A stretch of DNA of 64,000 nt, from the NCBI GenBank assembly GCA_037178625.1, contig CM074133.1, positions 3,038,001 through 3,102,000 of the forward strand, read 5' to 3'. A model generated the notes under the pieces. The model was not told the origin of the DNA. It made no database searches and worked only from the letters and a program-made list of their open reading frames with translations. The DNA is from Skeletonema tropicum. Lineage: Eukaryota; Bacillariophyta; Thalassiosirophyceae; Thalassiosirales; Thalassiosiraceae. Every line of letters starts with the position of its first letter. Position 1 is the first letter of the stretch. A program made the translations under genes and the position numbers. Of this stretch, positions 29,142 to 40,168 are shown piece after piece.

Positions 29142-31132
29142 ATGCCTCTTACCAAAATAAAAGATGGAATCAAAAAGACAACTAAACAGGTGGAAGAAGA
29201 AATTCTGAAAGCCACTGAACACGTCAAGAATAAATTCGAGTCTGATCGAACAACTGGGTTGAAACAAAAAATAATGGTCAAGAAGGCTGCTGCTACGAAA
29301 GGTGATAGCAGTGATGATAATACGTCGTCAACACCTGAAATGCTGGCGACACAAGTGAGTAGTAGTGATGGTGGTGTTACTTCTGATGCATCGAAAGAGA
29401 GTAGTGGCGTGGGGGGAGACGGCAGCAGCAGCAATATCATCAGTGATACAATCATTGATAAAGATGAAGAATCTTCAACGTCAAATCATACTGATCACTC
29501 CTCTTCCGCTACCGACACCTCATCATCTGCAATGAGAGTCTTCATAGAACTCTTCATCATCACAATAATCTCCATCTCAACTGTATATCACACGTGGTGG
29601 TACAGAGAAGAAATTGCATCGAATCAAATTCCATTCATCGTATCTGCTCATTGGGCACTCCTCACTTATTCCATTGGACGATCTTCCACTACTTCAACGA
29701 ATGAGAAGATTGTATTCGTATCCATCGATAATAATGACGACATTACAGTCTATGAAAAAGATGCATCAACTCAAGAATCGGTAGTAGTCACACGATCATC
29801 ATTCACCAAAGAAGAACAAGAACAAACAGGAACAGATTCCATAACCAAACAAATTATAGGACGTATCCCCAAGGCACCACGACGCCACTACTCCAAAATG
29901 AAATCAGCCTATCTCAATAATTTAAATTATCGAGAAAAGAAAAAGAGAATGATGATTATAACTCGGAAAGAGTCTGTGGAAGAATTCTTTACCAATTTGA
30001 AACCAGTTGGAGGATTTACAACTACTAAGAATGGTCCTATATCGGCGGGGATGATGCAGAAATTGTTAAAGTTTAGTCCTGATTTTCGGAGGAGGAAGAG
30101 TGTAAGGGGGGAGATTGATATGATGCAGATGATGGAACTTGAAAGTTGTTTGCAGGATGAGGAGGATGATCAAAAAGAAGAAAAAGTAATGAAAGAGGAG
30201 GAGGGAGATGGAGATGGAGAATTGAGTTATGAAATGGGTACAGCTCCATTGATTAATTTGAGAGCATCAAAGTTGGAACGTGACTTTGATTATGTAGAGC
30301 CATTGTGTAAATTTCGTGGGATGGATATGTTTGTGGGTGATTTCCCGGAGAAGGAGATTTGGAAGCAACCGTTGTTGTTGAAGTGAGTGTGTGTGCAGTC
30401 TGCTATTGTGTTGTGTGTGTTGTATGATATGATTTGATGCGAATGTGTTCCGATCAATACTAACACTCGACTTTATTTTTTTGACTTCTCAGGAATGGAC
30501 TACGTGACAAACCAACACTGATTGGTAACATGATGATACCCCATGGTAATCTAGTGACCTACCTTCAAATGCCAGATTGGTTCGATGACTGGGATAACAT
30601 CCCCGAAGAAACAGAGGATGATCCACCGGATATAAAGGCGTTCAAGAGATTCTTTGCTGGAGATTTGGAGTATCAACGTAGACGAGCAAAGATTTTACCA
30701 ATGGTGGTGAAGGCTCCGTATGTGGTGAAAATGATTTCTCCCGATCCTAGTGAGATGACGATTCATACGCCTAGGCATCCCGTGAGTATAAAGAAGGTGA
30801 ATAAGGTTGTGGATCCAGAAACGGGTGAAACGACGGCTGCGGCGGTGATGGAGGTGGGTGTTGACTTTTACACCAGTGCTGCAATTGCAAGGATAATCAA
30901 CATTGTCATGCCGCACTTGGGAAGTATCACGATTGACGTCGCGATGGTTATTCATCCACCGTGGGGCGCAACAGGTGCAGAAGCAGAGGAGCCAAGTGCT
31001 TGTCTGGGGGTGTGGAGAATCGATCAGGTGGACTTCTTGAAATGTGCTCAGCTTCCAGAGAAACCTATAGAAGTGGTGGAAGAAGAGATTAAGGAAATCA
31101 TGAAGAGTTTGACGGATGAATCTGACTATTAA
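29142..31132 (+). CDS. Membrane-anchored EDR2-C (DUF1336) domain protein
   Basis: Two exons, 29142-30382 and 30493-31132, with a 110-bp intron (GTGAGT...TTCTCAG); 626 aa. The ATG at 29142 is preferred over an upstream TTG. An N-terminal charged/Ser-rich region is followed by a membrane hairpin (LFIITIISISTVYHTWWY, EIASNQIPFIV, HWALLTYSIG). The C-terminal about 240 residues match the EDR2 C-terminal domain: AFKRFFAGDLEYQRRRAKIL, then PMVVKAPYVVKM, then MEVGVDFYTSAAIARIINIV with ITIDVAMVIH, and CLGVWRIDQVDF. In plants this domain occurs in EDR2-type proteins linked to lipid signalling. Here the START and PH domains are absent and the membrane hairpin may supply the membrane contact. Paralogue of the 3091-3837 gene. 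Confidence 0.85.
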
Positions 31133-31274
31133 TTATCTAATGCACGTTATATATTTAAATTTAAGGGCTCTAGTGCTAGCTCATTGGATAGGTTGTTGAT
31201 AATTACGAGCCCTCGCGGTACACCGAGCTATGAATGCATCGACAGCTATAATTAGGTTACGCTTCACTAAGTTT

Positions 31275-32876
31275 CTAAACATTCTTAGTCCACATGGAAA
31301 TGTCTTCTATCAAATTGATGGCCAAGCTATCCATCACCGGCCGTCCTCCTTTGTTGAAAGCGGTGCTAAAACTACCTCTCTCGAATGCACAAATTGAATT
31401 GTGACCAAATGGCAAGCTGATACGACCACCCCCTCCACTCGAGATTGCGTCACAAAGATCTTTCGAGGTGACTGCTTTGCGATTGCTAGAAAGTGTTCTA
31501 ATGGGACAAGAATTGGACACGAGAGGCAGCTTTGCGGATATGGGTATTTCCTTCCTCATGTCAACAAACACTTTTGTCCATCCCAACGAATCAAGATTCT
31601 TTGACATGACCTCTAAGTCGTTTCCTGACGTCTCGAACGGATCTTTCGTCGACAGGCGAGGAGTGTAACAGGTTGCTACGAACAATCCCTCTTCAGTTGC
31701 TGGACACACTCTATTATCTACTGCCTGTCGCTTGCTTTGTGCCTCTTCCTCACTCGCAGCATTAAAGTAATGTAAAGAGTCACTAGCACCATCTAAGAAT
31801 GCAGCAGTAGAACCAGGCACAACAAAATCTGTTCCATAGGCATTCGCATATGCAATCCTTTTGCGAAAGAGAGCAAGCGGTCGAGTAAATTTAGGAGATG
31901 TTGCCAACTCCAACATCAAATCATTGACACGAAACAGATCCCGCCCCGTTTCTCCCAAACGTTGGGCAATACCAACTTCGGCAAATCGAGGGATTGGAAC
32001 GTATGTTCTATCTGCACAACCAAGATGTGGACTAGCGGTGGAGCAAAACACATTGAAGTGGAGACGAATGTTATCATCGAGGATGTAATGTGGTACTTCA
32101 TCCTTCGTGCCGTCTTCATCTGAAACAAACAATAGTTCATCGAGTATTGCAACAGCATATCTACCGTAGAGCCCACCCAAGGAGTTCCCAACAATACTAA
32201 TCGTCACATCCTGCGTGTAGTGTTGTGTACTCTGTTCAATCTCGCCACGGATTACCTCCAATATTTCATTGGCCAGGCGCTCCCCTCCCTTCACCACTCC
32301 ATCGTGTGTGCTCCCCTCATTACAGGCAGCATTATGTACGACGAAAGTGCTCTTTGTTGATTCACCACTGATGATATCCTCGATAGAAGTTTGGATGGCT
32401 TCTTTATCGTGACTTGCACGACTGTCACCATTCCTCTGAGCAGTCAAATTATCATCATGTGAACTACTATTTCTTCCTACAATGCACATATCACTTGACT
32501 TGGTAGTAGCAAATCCTCCATGCTGACTTGCCTTGTCTTTGATGGCGTGATGGAGATAGGATAGATCGGTCGGTTTGCCCTGGTGGCCATGGACAATGAA
32601 GCAAAAGTGAATGATACCGCTTTCTCCACTATTTTTTTGTGCTACATTGGTGGGAACTGATGTAGACGCTGCAGTGCTGCTTCCCGTCGAAGCGGTCGGT
32701 AGAGTTAACGAAGCCGCTTCTTTATGAGCATCATTCTCGTTACGGACGCTGCTGCAATCCATCGGTTTGAATGTCGCTGCTTCAGCTGACGGTGATGATG
32801 ATGAGCGTGTTTCTACCGCACCTTGGGGTCGTGTCATCATACTTGCGGTGAGGAATGCTAAGCGCAACGGTGCCAT
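31275..32876 (-). CDS. DUF676-type serine esterase / lipase-like alpha/beta hydrolase
   Basis: 533 aa, ATG at 32876, single exon. After a low-complexity Ser/Ala-rich N-terminus come the hallmarks of the DUF676 (PF05057) fold: FCFIVHGHQGKPTDLSYL (oxyanion strand and HGxxG), the nucleophile elbow IVGNSLGGLYGRYAVA (GxSxG near residue 230), FCSTASPHLGC (PHLG motif) and YANAYGTDFVVP. A late His in LPFGHNSIC is a likely catalytic histidine. Expected activity is hydrolysis of a lipid or other ester; no organelle signal is evident. Confidence 0.87.
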   Translation of the reverse strand: MAPLRLAFLTASMMTRPQGAVETRSSSSPSAEAATFKPMDCSSVRNENDAHKEAASLTLPTASTGSSTAASTSVPTNVAQKNSGESGIIHFCFIVHGHQGKPTDLSYLHHAIKDKASQHGGFATTKSSDMCIVGRNSSSHDDNLTAQRNGDSRASHDKEAIQTSIEDIISGESTKSTFVVHNAACNEGSTHDGVVKGGERLANEILEVIRGEIEQSTQHYTQDVTISIVGNSLGGLYGRYAVAILDELLFVSDEDGTKDEVPHYILDDNIRLHFNVFCSTASPHLGCADRTYVPIPRFAEVGIAQRLGETGRDLFRVNDLMLELATSPKFTRPLALFRKRIAYANAYGTDFVVPGSTAAFLDGASDSLHYFNAASEEEAQSKRQAVDNRVCPATEEGLFVATCYTPRLSTKDPFETSGNDLEVMSKNLDSLGWTKVFVDMRKEIPISAKLPLVSNSCPIRTLSSNRKAVTSKDLCDAISSGGGGRISLPFGHNSICAFERGSFSTAFNKGGRPVMDSLAINLIEDISMWTKNV

Positions 32877-34036
32877 TAATAAATTAGGAGTACAAGAATT
32901 ACTGCTCCTCCTGCCGTGATTGGTTTTATGTTGTTATGCACTTCATGGAGACATCTCAGAGGTTGCCGTAAGTAGGCCGTAAGTTCCTACGAACTGGATC
33001 GTGGATCGTGGATGGATGGAACTGAAAATGAAAATGGGATTGACAGCAGAGCCGATCGATGTTTACCCCATGGTTCCTTTACGTTACTGTCTATTAAATG
33101 GGTATGAAATCTCGAATGAATATGAAGTGCAATATTATTGGAGGGAGTACGTTTTTCTTCTTATATGAACTTACTCTTTGAGGGGTCAAAATTAGAGACA
33201 GCCTTGCAGCTAACTGAGCTCGGGTCGGGGGAAAAGAGAGGAAAAAAGCGGGGGAAAAAGAGGGGAAGAAAGGCGAGCGAAGCGAGCCTCAGAATCTACG
33301 ATACTCCTACGAAAAGAGAGGAAGATGATGCAATTGCTCCTTCTTCGCTTATTATGCACTATTTGCCTGCCTTTGACTCTTCGTACCTTCGCTTTATATA
33401 ATCACTTTTACTTTCATCTCGTTTTTTACCGTAATTGTGGTATAATTCGTGGTCGATAACCATTCAAATTTGAGCCTTTTATACACTTCCCACGTTTTGA
33501 TACTGAAACTCCAGCAGCGTGAAGCAGACTTGGCATCGTATCCTATTTTCAATGATTTGTTCTTGTGTAACTCCCTTCTCACGCATTGTTAGGTGCAGCA
33601 GCCTCTCTTCTACTTTCCAATACCGGATCAATAACTTTTGGTACATTAGTTCTTCTTTTCTTCTTGGGTGACGGCTTTGTTGCCAATTCGTCTCTTACTT
33701 CGTTTGTTACTTGTCCCAATGTCGGAGCTTCAACCACTTGTCTACCCATCGCAGCAGCAGGAACATACACACACAGAGAGAGAGGTAGCACCGATGGCGG
33801 CCCCCATTCCACCGCGTTGAAAGTCAAGACATTCTTTCTTTATGGGTAGTGCTATCTAACAGAGATTGCACTTGGGTAGCAAATTGTTGGCTCATTTCAT
33901 CGCTGGTTCCACATCTCAAAGGCGCGTTCCCTACAGCTTTCATGATGTTATTTGCCAATGCTTTTGCACTTTCAAAACCCACACGGTGAAGTGGAGGCAC
34001 AGTCGTTCCGGCAATATATGCATCCTGGATCCTGGA
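32877..34036. other. Intergenic, no supported gene
   Basis: A purine-rich patch lies near 33230-33290. A minus-strand frame at 33579-33827 (conserved-looking PSPKKKRRTNVPKV) could belong to a spliced gene with the frame at 34037-34576, but no join could be established. Confidence 0.35.
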
Positions 34037-34576
34037 TCAACCCCAGACGCCAAGCTTCGTACTCTTTACCAGCTGCTTCTTGAAGCAGTCTCTCATAGAT
34101 ATACCTTCTTGAACTCGTATCAATTCCAGCACGGCCTGCCAATTCATTTTAGAGCTGTAGCGACTCATCAAACGACACACTCTTGAATGCAGCAGATGTT
34201 CGTGCAGAGTGTGATTATAGCCACAAGTACATGGCAGTAGTTTGACAAATACGAGTGTAGATCCACCAGCGCTGAGCTGTTTCTCTACTCTGATTGGGCA
34301 TTCAAGAATCTTTTTGTAGATTGTGTACCTATTGTGTACCATGTTGTGTCTCCTTTGCAAGGAGCTCCTCCTCACCCTAAATAGTGCGAATTCTTTCATT
34401 GTTTTAGCCATGCTGCGTCGGATTTCTTTTTGTGAGAGTTTTGCGCCATGGTATCGATGTGGAGGTGGTATTATTGACATCGAAATACTAGCGGAAACGT
34501 AGGGGAAACAGCGGCCATCATGATTGTTTTCTGCAAAATCGTTCTCCAGCATTCGGCTACAGCCGGAATTATACAT
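34037..34576 (-). CDS. Uncharacterised Cys/His-containing frame, possibly a retroelement relic
   Basis: 179-aa open frame on the minus strand. No domain is certain. The section CTCGYNHTLHEHLLHS followed by NWQAVLELIRV has the spacing (C-x-C ... EH ... then a helical stretch) seen at the C-terminus of some diatom retroelement-type open frames, such as the remnant at 53530-53990. The frame ends at a possible splice donor (CTG|GTAAAG). It may be a relic or part of a spliced gene; confidence is low. Confidence 0.3.
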   Translation of the reverse strand: MYNSGCSRMLENDFAENNHDGRCFPYVSASISMSIIPPPHRYHGAKLSQKEIRRSMAKTMKEFALFRVRRSSLQRRHNMVHNRYTIYKKILECPIRVEKQLSAGGSTLVFVKLLPCTCGYNHTLHEHLLHSRVCRLMSRYSSKMNWQAVLELIRVQEGISMRDCFKKQLVKSTKLGVWG

Positions 34577-34644
34577 AGGAATTAGTATGTGCTTAGCTTA
34601 GTTTTTAGACTCAGCTTAGATCCTCTGATTGGAATTTGGTCGAA

Positions 34645-34731
34645 GTAGAACTGTCAAAAAATTATCAATCACATTTTGACTTTCACAAACTTCAAGTGGC
34701 CCTCGTTCCTTCTGCATTCGAAAACTTTTAA
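34645..34731. repeat. 85-bp repeat, 3' flank of the MYND pseudogene (copy 1)
   Basis: Begins GTAGAACTGTC and ends ACTTTTAA. It matches 40169-40257 in the same orientation at close to 90 percent identity by eye. Here it is the 3' flank of the broken minus-strand MYND gene. Confidence 0.85.
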
Positions 34732-35770
34732 GACATTCTTCGCGCGGCTGCGTCCCTCAGCGGACTCTTGGTTGCATCTACAGCGGCATGGTGTGCACGG
34801 AGGGCAGTTGTAAGTTCATTTTTGCTGATGAATCCGTCCTTGAACAAGTCCATCAGCATTTTCATTGAATCATCCTGTCCTTGTGTGGCAGCGATGAAAA
34901 AATGTTTTATCGCTCTAAACCTAGTACTGCCAACGGCATGAAGCGCACGAAGGGCAGTTGAAACTTCCTCTTTACTGACAAATCCCCTTTTGAATGCATC
35001 AGCTAAAGCTTCGATTGAATTATCCTGTCCTTGTGTGGCAGCGGTGATGTAATTATTCACCTCTCTTTTCATAATATTGCCATTGTTCCACTCGATACAC
35101 CCAAGATGTGTCTAGCAATGGGATGACCACCAATGGCAGCCTCCTCCGTATGGTACCTTTTCTTTCCCACATCCTTCTCAACACCTTGTCCATGAAAATA
35201 CAGGCTTGCCAGTTGAAAGTGCGCCTCCGCTTCTCCTAGTTCAGCAGCCTTCGAGTAATATTCAAAAGCCCCACTATAATCTCCTTTCTTGTCCTGCACC
35301 AATCCTTGCTCGGTCAACGCTTCTGGATCATTCATTTTTATTCTTTTCATTCTCTGTTGATATACCTCTTCATCAGATTCAGGTGCCGGTTCTCGACAGA
35401 ATGGACATTTATGTTGAAGATTCTCTTTCTTCTCTCTTATCATATTAGCAACAGCGCAGCCTTCACAAATCAATTTACTGCAACACATCGTCATGGCAGA
35501 TTTGTCTAGATCAAGCGGCAGAGGGATCATGCAGATCGGACAGTCCCCAAGATGCGTACTTTCCGGTTGCTTGAATAAGAGCTCATCACGTAATTCAGCC
35601 TCTCTTTTCTTGCATGTTTCTTCGTGCTGCGATTGATCCTGTTGACATTCATCGCTGCAATATCGAACTAGATCACAATCAGCACATTACTTCAGCTTGA
35701 TGTAATCAACTTCTGCGGTGCCGCAGGAAGCACAGCATGTTTTGTCCACCTCGATGATTTCCTTGCGCAT
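34728..35770 (-). pseudogene. MYND/Sel1 pseudogene with a premature stop and a frameshift
   Basis: Reading on the minus strand from the ATG at 35770: MYND start KTCCASCGTAEVDYIKLK, then an in-frame TAA where paralogues have Glu (KLKEC). The remainder of the finger (DCDLVRYCSDECQQDQ), the spacer AELRDELLFKQPESTH and CPICMIPLPL remain in frame. Near 35085-35090 one base is missing ('CACATCTTGGG' where paralogues have a full codon), shifting the Sel1 tail into another frame. The tail itself contains a duplicated 'FKRGFVSKEE...RALHA' unit, so it also carries an internal duplication. Two independent lesions make it dead. Confidence 0.88.
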
Positions 35771-36064
35771 ATTTTCTCAGCAATAATCATAAAAGTAAAA
35801 GATTCGTCAACAATTTTTGATCAAGCCAGGGACAAAGGGAAGCATCGATCGTTCAAGCTAAATGCGGATGTGTCTTAAGACCAATGCAGTGACGATGAAC
35901 GGGTGAATGAACGGAAAACGGAAGTAGCATCGAAGATATTTCATTCACCTACCACTTTTCTCATAGATAGCCCTACCACTTAACCCACACGTGCGTAGCA
36001 AATACTACTACACATTCGGGATCAATTTATTTTTTTTACACCTTTGGGTAGATTTTTTACAACT
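35771..36064. other. Spacer between MYND pseudogene and DDE transposon
   Basis: No gene seen; it contains T-rich runs near 36035. Confidence 0.35.
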
Positions 36065-39000
36065 CGATCTACTGTAGGAATAGTATGAAAGATTTTTTAC
36101 ATAGGAGTACGATTTTTGCTTTTACTAAAAAAAATCGGGGGACCACTTTTCATAGTCAGAAATGCATGATAAGTTTTCCTGAGTTTTACATACAGCTGTT
36201 AGCAAATCTTGGCGGATAATCGCAGAATTTTTATTCCTACGTACAAACGTACTGAAAGCCCCTTAACTGGGGAGCTACTCTACCCGTAAAAGTTCCGTCT
36301 TTATCAATTGCGAACAACAACCGGACCATGGTAAATAATGCCTCGTATGCCATATTCCACCAAGAGACATAAATGAACATTGTCCTATGTTTATTTCTTC
36401 TTTGCCGTCGCTTCCACCTTCGTATTCTCTCGTTTTACTCTGAGACTAAAGTTGAGCTTCTCTTCCTTCTTGAGCAAATCATTCTTGAAATCAAAGTCTT
36501 TTGCGTAGACAGTTTTCATAATGAAAGATTTGTCAAAGTCAATAGCAGCACGATGACATTTCAAAACCTTCTTCAGCGTTTCAATTCTCTTGTGCGGAAT
36601 GGGTGCATCCTCACTTGAATTACCTTCTGTCTCCTTGGTATTCTTTGCCTCAATCTCCAACATCTTATATGTCTCCATGTAACCTCTTGCCCTGGCACTG
36701 AACTTACGAATGAGATCCACAGTGAGAACCTCTCTTGAAATACACTTGTCGACCAATGCAAGGAAATCAGCAGTCGTTTTCTTTTGAGCTAATGGATGTC
36801 TTCGGTAGAGAGCTTTGGAGAATCCCCAAGAGTATTCGACACCCTCACCAGCGTATTCAGCATGGTACTTTGTTGTAATCAAGGCTCTTACTCCCAAAGA
36901 TTCACAAACATATTCGAGTTGGCTTTGTTCAGACAAAAAATCCGTGCAGTTTGCAAGCAAATGCCGGAGGGAAAGCTCAGGAACCAAGTTACCCTCATCA
37001 TCATACTTCATCACTTGGTAGCTGCCCTTTCTGAAGGTTGCTATATCGATCCAGCCACGTTCATACGCAATCTGCAGAAGTCCCTTACCCTTGCCCTCCC
37101 ATCCATATATCATTTTGGTGGTAGGTGTTATTTTGATATCGATACTAGACGCTTGCGCCATTTTTGCTAGCTCAGCATGTGTCATCTTCCATAACCTTAT
37201 TTCTCCTTCCTTTTTCCCCCACTCGGTGTCCATCAGCTCCGATATCAGCTCTTTCTTCACCTTATGTCGCTCTTTCCTCTTGTCTTCTGGTATTTCAACC
37301 TCTCGGTCGTGCCGTTGTCTTTCACGTTCCTCTGCTGTCAGCCAAAATGGGCCGACATCTTCACTGGTGAAGTTCATCGTTTGTTCTTGACCGATAGTCA
37401 CCATTGCTGGATTGGATGCATCGTAGTATGGCCCGACAAATTCCTCCTGCCGTTCAATTTTGGTGTTCCTAGCTTGCGATGGTGTCGAGTGCCAATTCTT
37501 GTTCATTTCCTTTGCATCAAGACCGTCAACACGCTTCTTTGCATGACCACTGCTCGAATCAAAAAGAAAGACATATTCATACTCATCTCCGAGTATTACT
37601 TTTACGCAATCTATTATATCTTCCGTTTGCAGGATCGTGTGGTTCCCTGTCCAGTACCCGTTCTTCCCGTATGCAAACTTAAGAATCCCAGGTGACGATT
37701 CAAGTGGTTGCTTTTTTGTGTTACCATTTACGGCAATTGCCGCTGCCTTGTCGAAGTATTCTTGATTGGCTCTAGCAGCATTAATCTCCTTCAGCTGATC
37801 TTCGGTGATAGGAATGCCCCAACCCAATTCTCTCGATTGAAACGCAGATATCATGATACCAGCACCAACAGTCTTCGGCATAATTGCCCTCCTTCCATTC
37901 GGATCAACCCACTGGTGAGTCCGCGACAGAAAAGCATTAAAAATAGCCTCATCCTGGCCAAAGATGATGACAGGTTTGTCTTCAGCTTTCTTTCTTATGC
38001 TTACTCTTCCTCCAAATGCTCCATACTTATCGTTTGCAATCTTCTGCAGACGCACGTGTTTGTCCACATGAAACTCAAAGTATACTTTTTCATCAACTCC
38101 CTTGAACTTATAAGCAACCTTATCTAACATGTCCTTCGCCTTCTCGCCATCTTTGTCATCTTCGAGCGCTGTTTTCAAATCGTCAAATTCGGTCTGTGAC
38201 AAATGAACCCATCGATGAGATCGTGGTTCAAGCACTGATAGATATTCGTCTGTTAACCGAGACCGATGCTCTATCTGTTCGGCATACTCATGGCCATCAA
38301 CGTAGTAGCATTTCTTTGACACCTCTCGTTTGAAACCAAGGTATCCGACCCACCTCCCAACCGTTGAGTATGATGGTGGATTTTTGAGATATCTGTCAAC
38401 CAGTTGAAATTCTTCTGAGTCTTCGGTAAAGTTGATGTTGGTTTTCACCTCTTCATTTAGTTGCTTTATCATTGTTGTGTTAAAATGTTCCCTCAGCAAT
38501 TCAACGCTGAAATGTTCCAGATGGTCAAGTATGAAGTTTGACACATCTACTGCTGCTGTCGGAAATACCTCAAATAGTGTAGGCTTTCGTTTGATACCAT
38601 TGGCGACGTAGGGGTTGGGGTTTGGAAATTGATGATTAACGCGGAAGATACGGTTCCAATTCATGATTGTCCTACCAGTTGCTGCATTGAACAGTGTTAA
38701 ATCATTGAGCAGCCTTGCCGCTTTGTCGCAACAAGCTTGGAATGGAAACCCAACTCGATACTCGGCAAGTGCTATTGAATACGCAACCCTGAGGTATAAA
38801 CATTTATTGCGTAAGTCAAATAAGGCATGCTTTGTCAATTTACTATCTTCGTGCAAGTCAATGACGCCTGCTTCTTCGTATCCATTTGCTGATTGCCCCA
38901 CCAGTGTAAGTGATTCAACCAATTGCACTAGTCCGTTGTACACATCGGCACCTTCGTCAAATCCGAAGAGAGCTGCTGCTTCAGGTGACTGCCATATAAT

Positions 39001-40135
39001 ATTCGGAGTCTGGTTGTTGCTGCTGTTATCCCCGTCTATATCGCCACTGCTGTTGTTATTGTCGTCGTCTTCATCTTCATCTTCGTCGTCAACTTGATTA
39101 TTCTCATCCTCTAATCTACCCACGTTGGTGACGAATGGCACGAGAGGGCTCTGCTGCTGCTCAACTAGTCGTTGCGAGCGCCTTGTTCTTTTTTGTGGAG
39201 TAGGAGTAATTGGTGCAGCCGCTGATGATTTTGTTGCTTCTTTACGTTTGTTCTCATTATTTTTGTTCTTCTTCTTACCAGCGCATCCATCGTCGGGAAA
39301 TGATACTTGCTCCGGCTTGTTGCAAGATCGCTGCCGATTATTAGTTGCACTGTAACTCTGTATATGTTCTATTTCTGTGCACAATAACTCTGCTGCGCGT
39401 ATTGGTTCGTTGGGCACTTTCTCTCCCTTTCCAAAGTAGTAATAGTGCACCATCCGGCGTAATGACGAATTGAATGGACATGATGTTGTGAAATTTTTGT
39501 GGTATATCTTGTGTACATTGCTGCTGTTGAAAGGTCCGGCTGCCTTGTTCAGACGCTGCACGAGTTTGTTCCGTAAGGTATTGTCTTTATCTACATTCGT
39601 ATAGTGTCTGTGCAATATCTCTACCAACGACTGGTCGCAAATCCACCTGCCGCGATAAGTGTCACTTTTACTGATGAGCCGTGTGAAAAGGTATTCAAAA
39701 AGTGTATTACCATCGTTCATGATTACAATCTTTAGTCAACCTAATTGGCTATTTTGGATCTAGACATGCAAGAGAGGTTAATTTATCCTTTTGGTTGAGC
39801 AAATATCCAACTTGTTGTGCGTAGTACGCTCCGGAATTTGGCCATGGTTGGCATCTTTTTGCGCGGAGTGGCTCTTGTTGAGGGGTGAGTTGGGAGAAAT
39901 CGGCCCAATGGGTTTTTATAAGACTCACTACGTCATTTGTACCTAACATACGTAGGAATTCGAAACTTGAACGGCTATCCGAAAATCCGTGAAAACAGCT
40001 GTACAGTTCCGAGCACTACTTATGTTGGCGCATGGAACGGTAAAAAAGGCAAGAAAATATTCCCACGAGAACATGTTGAAAAGTGGTCCCCCAATACATG
40101 GTGCTATTATTTGAACCCAGCCGTACAGTAGATCG
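36065..40135. mobile_element. 4.07-kb DNA transposon with about 180-bp degenerate TIRs
   Basis: The two ends are inverted copies. Outermost CGATCTACTGTA starts at 36065 and, reverse-complemented, ends at 40135. Shared internal blocks appear in the same order: GGGGGACCACTTTTCA (36137; 40092 inward), TACAGCTGTT (36191; 40003 inward) and ATTCCTACGTA (36233; 39959 inward). Between the ends lies one intact 1109-aa transposase-like frame. No clear target duplication was identified (flanks AACT / GCAT). The retained open frame suggests an element that was recently or is still autonomous. Confidence 0.85.
36391..39720 (-). CDS. DDE-type transposase, intact, 1109 aa
   Basis: Uninterrupted frame with ATG at 39720. 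The N-terminal 250 residues include basic and acidic low-complexity stretches (KKKNKNNENKRK; DDEDEDEDDDNNN). A middle region (SYSTVGRWVGYLGFKREVSK) looks like a helix-turn-helix DNA-binding part. The catalytic-like core follows: IIFGQDEAIF near residue 590 (first Asp), GKNGYWTGNH, YVFLFDSSSGHAKKR near 721 (second Asp with the D-x-S-x-x-H signature), and YHAEYAGEGVEYSWGFSKAL near 961 (Glu). This order resembles the DDE endonuclease proteins common in fungal genomes that are distantly Tc1/mariner-like, though the spacing is far larger than DD34E. It is probably the autonomous transposase of 36065-40135. Confidence 0.78.
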   Translation of the reverse strand: MNDGNTLFEYLFTRLISKSDTYRGRWICDQSLVEILHRHYTNVDKDNTLRNKLVQRLNKAAGPFNSSNVHKIYHKNFTTSCPFNSSLRRMVHYYYFGKGEKVPNEPIRAAELLCTEIEHIQSYSATNNRQRSCNKPEQVSFPDDGCAGKKKNKNNENKRKEATKSSAAAPITPTPQKRTRRSQRLVEQQQSPLVPFVTNVGRLEDENNQVDDEDEDEDDDNNNSSGDIDGDNSSNNQTPNIIWQSPEAAALFGFDEGADVYNGLVQLVESLTLVGQSANGYEEAGVIDLHEDSKLTKHALFDLRNKCLYLRVAYSIALAEYRVGFPFQACCDKAARLLNDLTLFNAATGRTIMNWNRIFRVNHQFPNPNPYVANGIKRKPTLFEVFPTAAVDVSNFILDHLEHFSVELLREHFNTTMIKQLNEEVKTNINFTEDSEEFQLVDRYLKNPPSYSTVGRWVGYLGFKREVSKKCYYVDGHEYAEQIEHRSRLTDEYLSVLEPRSHRWVHLSQTEFDDLKTALEDDKDGEKAKDMLDKVAYKFKGVDEKVYFEFHVDKHVRLQKIANDKYGAFGGRVSIRKKAEDKPVIIFGQDEAIFNAFLSRTHQWVDPNGRRAIMPKTVGAGIMISAFQSRELGWGIPITEDQLKEINAARANQEYFDKAAAIAVNGNTKKQPLESSPGILKFAYGKNGYWTGNHTILQTEDIIDCVKVILGDEYEYVFLFDSSSGHAKKRVDGLDAKEMNKNWHSTPSQARNTKIERQEEFVGPYYDASNPAMVTIGQEQTMNFTSEDVGPFWLTAEERERQRHDREVEIPEDKRKERHKVKKELISELMDTEWGKKEGEIRLWKMTHAELAKMAQASSIDIKITPTTKMIYGWEGKGKGLLQIAYERGWIDIATFRKGSYQVMKYDDEGNLVPELSLRHLLANCTDFLSEQSQLEYVCESLGVRALITTKYHAEYAGEGVEYSWGFSKALYRRHPLAQKKTTADFLALVDKCISREVLTVDLIRKFSARARGYMETYKMLEIEAKNTKETEGNSSEDAPIPHKRIETLKKVLKCHRAAIDFDKSFIMKTVYAKDFDFKNDLLKKEEKLNFSLRVKRENTKVEATAKKK

Positions 40136-40168
40136 GCATTGTTTGCATTCAGAGGGGGCAGCAGGGGA

